From contig SKPY01000166.1 of NCBI GenBank assembly GCA_007119305.1, forward strand, positions 1 through 8,479: a stretch of DNA of 8,479 nt, given 5' to 3'. This stretch comes from Nitriliruptorales bacterium. Lineage in GTDB: Bacteria > Actinomycetota > Nitriliruptoria > Euzebyales > Egibacteraceae. Shown here in pieces: positions 5,978-8,479 of this stretch. Below the pieces are notes generated by a model. It saw nothing but the letters and a program-made list of their open reading frames with translations, had not been told where the DNA came from and made no database searches. Every line of letters starts with the position of its first letter. Position 1 is the stretch's first letter. The translations under genes were made by a program, and so were the position numbers.

Positions 5978-5990
5978 CGGCCGCTACAGG

Positions 5991-5996
5991 TACGCT
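5991..5996 (+). promoter_or_regulatory. Putative -10 box (TACGCT) for leaderless cysS-rlmB mRNA
   Basis: TACGCT fits TANNNT and lies exactly six bases before the ATG at 6003, the same geometry as at the PIN/TRAM gene. CGGAG (5997-6001) directly precedes the ATG with almost no spacing, too close for a working Shine-Dalgarno. This again suggests leaderless translation. No clear -35 box is seen. Confidence 0.4.
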
Positions 5997-6002
5997 CGGA
6001 GC

Positions 6003-7373
6003 ATGCGGCTGTACAACACGCTCACCCGCACGGTCGAGACCGTCGAGCCCCGGGAGGCGGGGCGCTTCGGGCTGTACGTCTGCGGGCCGACCGTCCAGGA
6101 GGCGCCCCACTTCGGGCACGCCCGCGCGGCGCTCGTGCCCGATGTGCTGCGCCGCTACCTGGCGTGGCGGGGCCTGGAGGTCTTCTTCGTCCGCAACGTG
6201 ACCGACGTGGAGGACAAGATCATCGCGAAGGCGCAGGAGACCGGCCAGCATCCCGCGGTGGTCGCGGAGACCTACACACGCGCCTACGACAGCGCGATGG
6301 CCCGGCTCGGCATCGCGCCGCCCGACATCGCGCCGCGCGCGACCGGACACATCCTCGAGATGATCGAGCTGATCGCGACCCTCCTCGAACGCGGCTCGGC
6401 GTACGTCGTCGACGGCGACGTCTACTTCGCGGTCCGCTCGTATGCGGCCTACGGCCAGCTGTCGAACCGCGACATCGACGAGCTGCGCGCAGGTGGGCGC
6501 ATCGAGCCCGACGAGCGCAAGCGGGACCCGCTCGACTTCGCGTTGTGGAAGGCGGCGAAGCCGGGGGAGCCGAGCTGGCGCAGCCCGTGGGGCTACGGCC
6601 GGCCGGGCTGGCACATCGAGTGCTCGGCGATGAGCCTCAAGTACCTCGGGGCCGGCTTCGACCTCCATGCCGGCGGGCTGGACCTCGTGTTCCCCCACCA
6701 TGAGAACGAGATCGCGCAGGCCGAGGCCGCGGGCTATCCGTTCGCGCGCATGTGGCTGCACAACGGCCTGCTGTCGATCGACGGGGAGAAGATGTCCAAG
6801 TCCCTCGGCAACGTCGTCTCGCTGACCGAGGCGCTCGACCGGTACGGGGCGGACGTCCTGCGCTTCTTCTACCTGGCTGCGCACTACCGCTCCCCGCTCG
6901 ACTTCAACCCCGAACGGCTCGACGAGGCGCGGGCGGCCGTCGACCGCTGGCGGGCCTTCCTGCGCGCAGCGGGGGCCGTCACCGACGCCCCGAGCGACGA
7001 CGGGGACGTGAAGGCGGCGCGGGACGCGTTCGCGGCTGCGCTTGACGACGACCTCAACACCCCCAGGGCTCATGCCGCGTTGTTCGTGCTGGCGAGCGCG
7101 GGCTTCGGCCAGCTCGAGCGGGGCGAGCGGGCTGCCGCCGCCGCCGCGCGCGACGCCTTCGCCGAGCTGGCCGGTGTCCTCGGCTACGACCTGTCGGAGT
7201 CGGGCAGCGGCAGCGACCTCGTCGGGCCGCTCGTCGAAGAGCTGCTCGCCCTGCGTGACGCCGCGCGCGCTCGCAAGGACTTCGCGACCGCGGACGCCAT
7301 CCGGTCCCGGCTCACGGCGCTCGGCATCACCGTCGAGGACACGCCCGACGGTGCGCGCTGGCACCTCGGGTAG
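6003..7373 (+). CDS. cysS: Cysteine--tRNA ligase
   Basis: CysRS charges tRNA(Cys) with cysteine in the cytosol. The protein has 456 residues, close to the usual 460. The class I signature appears as PHFGHAR (35-41), with HFGH standing for HIGH, and as KMSKS (263-267, followed by LGN). The zinc ligands that give cysteine selectivity are C27 (YVCGPTV), C207 (WHIECSAM), H232 and E236 (PHHENE). NVTDVEDKI (65-73) is typical too. The C-terminal part, about 310-456, is the helical DALR-type anticodon-side domain, including DDLNTPRAH and KDFATADAIRSRL. The related mycothiol ligase MshC is a possible confusion, but the CGPTV motif, overall length and full C-terminal region favour CysRS. It is followed after 5 nt by rlmB, as in mycobacteria. 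Confidence 0.97.
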   Translation: MRLYNTLTRTVETVEPREAGRFGLYVCGPTVQEAPHFGHARAALVPDVLRRYLAWRGLEVFFVRNVTDVEDKIIAKAQETGQHPAVVAETYTRAYDSAMARLGIAPPDIAPRATGHILEMIELIATLLERGSAYVVDGDVYFAVRSYAAYGQLSNRDIDELRAGGRIEPDERKRDPLDFALWKAAKPGEPSWRSPWGYGRPGWHIECSAMSLKYLGAGFDLHAGGLDLVFPHHENEIAQAEAAGYPFARMWLHNGLLSIDGEKMSKSLGNVVSLTEALDRYGADVLRFFYLAAHYRSPLDFNPERLDEARAAVDRWRAFLRAAGAVTDAPSDDGDVKAARDAFAAALDDDLNTPRAHAALFVLASAGFGQLERGERAAAAAARDAFAELAGVLGYDLSESGSGSDLVGPLVEELLALRDAARARKDFATADAIRSRLTALGITVEDTPDGARWHLG

Positions 7374-7378
7374 ACGCA

Positions 7379-8104
7379 GTGGCCGCGGCCCACGCCATCC
7401 CGGGCCGTCGGCCCGTCGCCGAAGCGCTCGCCTCGGCGCGGGAGATCCACGCGGTGCTGCTCGATCGCAAGGGTGGCCTCGGAACGCTCGAGGGGGCGGC
7501 GCAGGCCGCAGGCGTGGCGGTGCGCCGGGTGTCGCGCGCCGAGCTCGACCAGGCCAGCGGCGGCGTCGTCCATCAGGGCGCGGTCGCGCTCGCGCCATCG
7601 TTTCCGTACGTCGACCTGCGCGACCTCGCGCAGGCTCGCCTCCTCGTGGTGCTCGACGGGGTGACCGACCCCCAGAACCTCGGGGGCATCGCGCGCACCG
7701 CCGAGCAGGCCGGCGCCGACGGGCTTGTGCTCCCGCGCCGGCGCAGCGCGCACGTGACGCCGGCGGTCGAGAAGGCCTCCGCCGGGGCGCTGTCGTGGCT
7801 CGCGGTTGCCGTTGTGGCGAACATCACTCGCGCGCTGGCGACTCTCGGACAGGCCGGGATCTGGTCCGTCGGCCTCGACCTGCACGGGGAGACGAGCATC
7901 TGGGACTGCCCGTTGCTCGACGGGCCGGTGGCGATCGTCGTGGGCGCCGAGGGCGCGGGCCTGTCGCGCCTGGTCACCGAACGGGTCGACGCCCGCGCGG
8001 TGATCCCCACCCGTGGCCGGGTCGGGTCGCTGAACGCCGGGGTGGCGCTGGCGCTTGCCGCCTTCGAAGTGGTGCGCCGCGCGGCTACCCCTCGGGCGGG
8101 GTGA
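7379..8104 (+). CDS. rlmB: 23S rRNA (guanosine-2'-O-)-methyltransferase RlmB / SpoU family TrmH-type
   Basis: This SPOUT-class enzyme puts a methyl group from S-adenosylmethionine on a ribose 2'-O; RlmB modifies G2251 (E. coli numbering) in the 23S peptidyl-transferase loop. The protein has 241 residues, like the E. coli enzyme, and lacks the long basic N-terminal extension common in actinobacterial members. The N-terminal substrate-binding domain starts with IPGRRPVAEAL (7-17). The knotted catalytic domain has DGVTDPQNLGGIARTAEQ (93-110) with N100 and R106, IVVGAEGAGLSRL (186-198) with E191, and IPTRGRVGSLNAGVALAL (209-226). SLNAG replaces the more usual SLNVS. GTG 7379 starts 5 nt after the cysS stop, with no clear ribosome site, so translational coupling is likely. 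The exact RNA target is inferred from family and gene order. Confidence 0.9.
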   Translation: MAAAHAIPGRRPVAEALASAREIHAVLLDRKGGLGTLEGAAQAAGVAVRRVSRAELDQASGGVVHQGAVALAPSFPYVDLRDLAQARLLVVLDGVTDPQNLGGIARTAEQAGADGLVLPRRRSAHVTPAVEKASAGALSWLAVAVVANITRALATLGQAGIWSVGLDLHGETSIWDCPLLDGPVAIVVGAEGAGLSRLVTERVDARAVIPTRGRVGSLNAGVALALAAFEVVRRAATPRAG

Positions 8105-8479
8105 GCCAGGTGAGGCAGCCGTAGCGGTCGTCGCCGAGGCGGATCCAGCCCGCATCGCCCTCGCAGCGCTCAGGTGCCTGGGTCACGTGGACGATGCGGG
8201 CCTGCGCGTCCTCGCTCGCGCAGTCCACCGCCTGCGCCTCGGTGTCGGTGAGGGTCACGCACGTGCCCTCCGCGAAGCTCGTGGGCGCAGCGGTCCACAG
8301 GTGGAGCGCCAGGCCGAGGGCGGCGCCGACGAGCGCGCTGGCCAGCAGCCACAGCGCCGGACGCTTGAGCCGGCGCAGGCGGCCAGGCGGCGGCGGCCCG
8401 CTCACGTCGGTCCAGGAGCGCTGCTCGTCGCGGTCGGAGTCGCGCTCGGGACGGTCACGGCGCTGCGCTCGTCGGTCAT
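8085..8479 (-). CDS. Single-pass membrane protein with four-cysteine outer domain (LppU-like?), partial
   Basis: The frame runs from the stop (TAG, 8087-8085) leftwards in transcription terms to the right edge. The only in-frame start inside the window is GTG 8405, giving 106 residues, but it has no ribosome site. The 24 codons before it stay open and encode a charged Arg/Asp-rich stretch ending RSWTDV, so the real start may lie beyond the edge. Counting from GTG 8405: a Pro-rich basic cytoplasmic segment (1-15), one membrane helix (16-37), then an outer domain with cysteines at 49, 62, 81 and 97 (GTCV, VDCAS, ERCEG, YGCLTW). That spacing and the VDC-x3-DAQ pattern resemble the LppU/septum-formation-like domains of actinobacterial membrane proteins and lipoproteins; function is unknown. 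It is convergent with rlmB and overlaps its end by 20 nt. Confidence 0.6.
   Translation of the reverse strand, partial: DRRAQRRDRPERDSDRDEQRSWTDVSGPPPPGRLRRLKRPALWLLASALVGAALGLALHLWTAAPTSFAEGTCVTLTDTEAQAVDCASEDAQARIVHVTQAPERCEGDAGWIRLGDDRYGCLTWLTPPEG

Noticed and set aside
6003..7373. MshC (mycothiol cysteine ligase) instead of CysRS
   Set aside because: The length, the CGPTV motif, the KMSKSLGN and the full C-terminal helical region match CysRS.
5826..7598. A 590-codon open frame on the minus strand opposite cysS
   Set aside because: Same reason: biased composition, and cysS with all its motifs lies on the + strand.
1..8479. Mobile element, CRISPR array, tRNA/rRNA or defence system
   Set aside because: No transposase or integrase, terminal repeats, regularly spaced repeats, cloverleaf or defence-type domains were seen; the window is filled by conserved housekeeping genes of even base composition.

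Overview
This window looks like an ordinary chromosomal housekeeping segment from a very GC-rich, actinobacterial-type genome. The grounds are the strong G/C bias at third codon positions, GTG starts, GTGA stop/start overlaps, a CarD of mycobacterial size and sequence type, and TANNNT -10 boxes placed right at start codons. I cannot name the genus. The gene set (radA, disA, carD, membrane PIN/TRAM protein, ispD, ispF, cysS, rlmB) also recalls the Bacillus radA-disA-yacL-ispD-ispF-...-cysS-...-rlmB block, so a deep-branching actinobacterial lineage is possible. That placement is inference.

Layout from left to right. (1) 1-260: the C-terminal end of a cation-transporting P-type ATPase, cut by the window edge. 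(2) 339-2820: radA and disA, a DNA-repair/recombination ATPase followed by the diadenylate cyclase that makes c-di-AMP, separated by a short gap with a hairpin. (3) 2821-3477: a 174-nt non-coding leader and carD, an RNA polymerase-binding transcription factor. (4) 3556-5926: a membrane-anchored PIN/TRAM protein (YacL-like), then ispD and ispF, each start overlapping the preceding stop by 4 nt, so a tightly coupled operon. (5) 6003-8104: cysS and rlmB, 5 nt apart. (6) 8085-8479: a convergent minus-strand gene for a single-pass membrane protein with a four-cysteine outer domain, overlapping the rlmB tail by 20 nt and running off the right edge.

The genes cover genome maintenance and its second messenger (RadA, DisA), transcription control (CarD), isoprenoid precursor synthesis by the MEP pathway (IspD, IspF), Cys-tRNA charging (CysS) and rRNA methylation (RlmB). 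No mobile element, CRISPR array, tRNA, rRNA or defence system is visible.

I do not see a new biological system here. The observations most worth a second look are regulatory: a perfect 9-bp inverted repeat that covers the putative -10 box and touches the start codon of the PIN/TRAM gene; -10 boxes placed so that several mRNAs would be leaderless; a G/C-tract stem-loop before carD; and a GTG start for disA that fits better than the upstream ATG.
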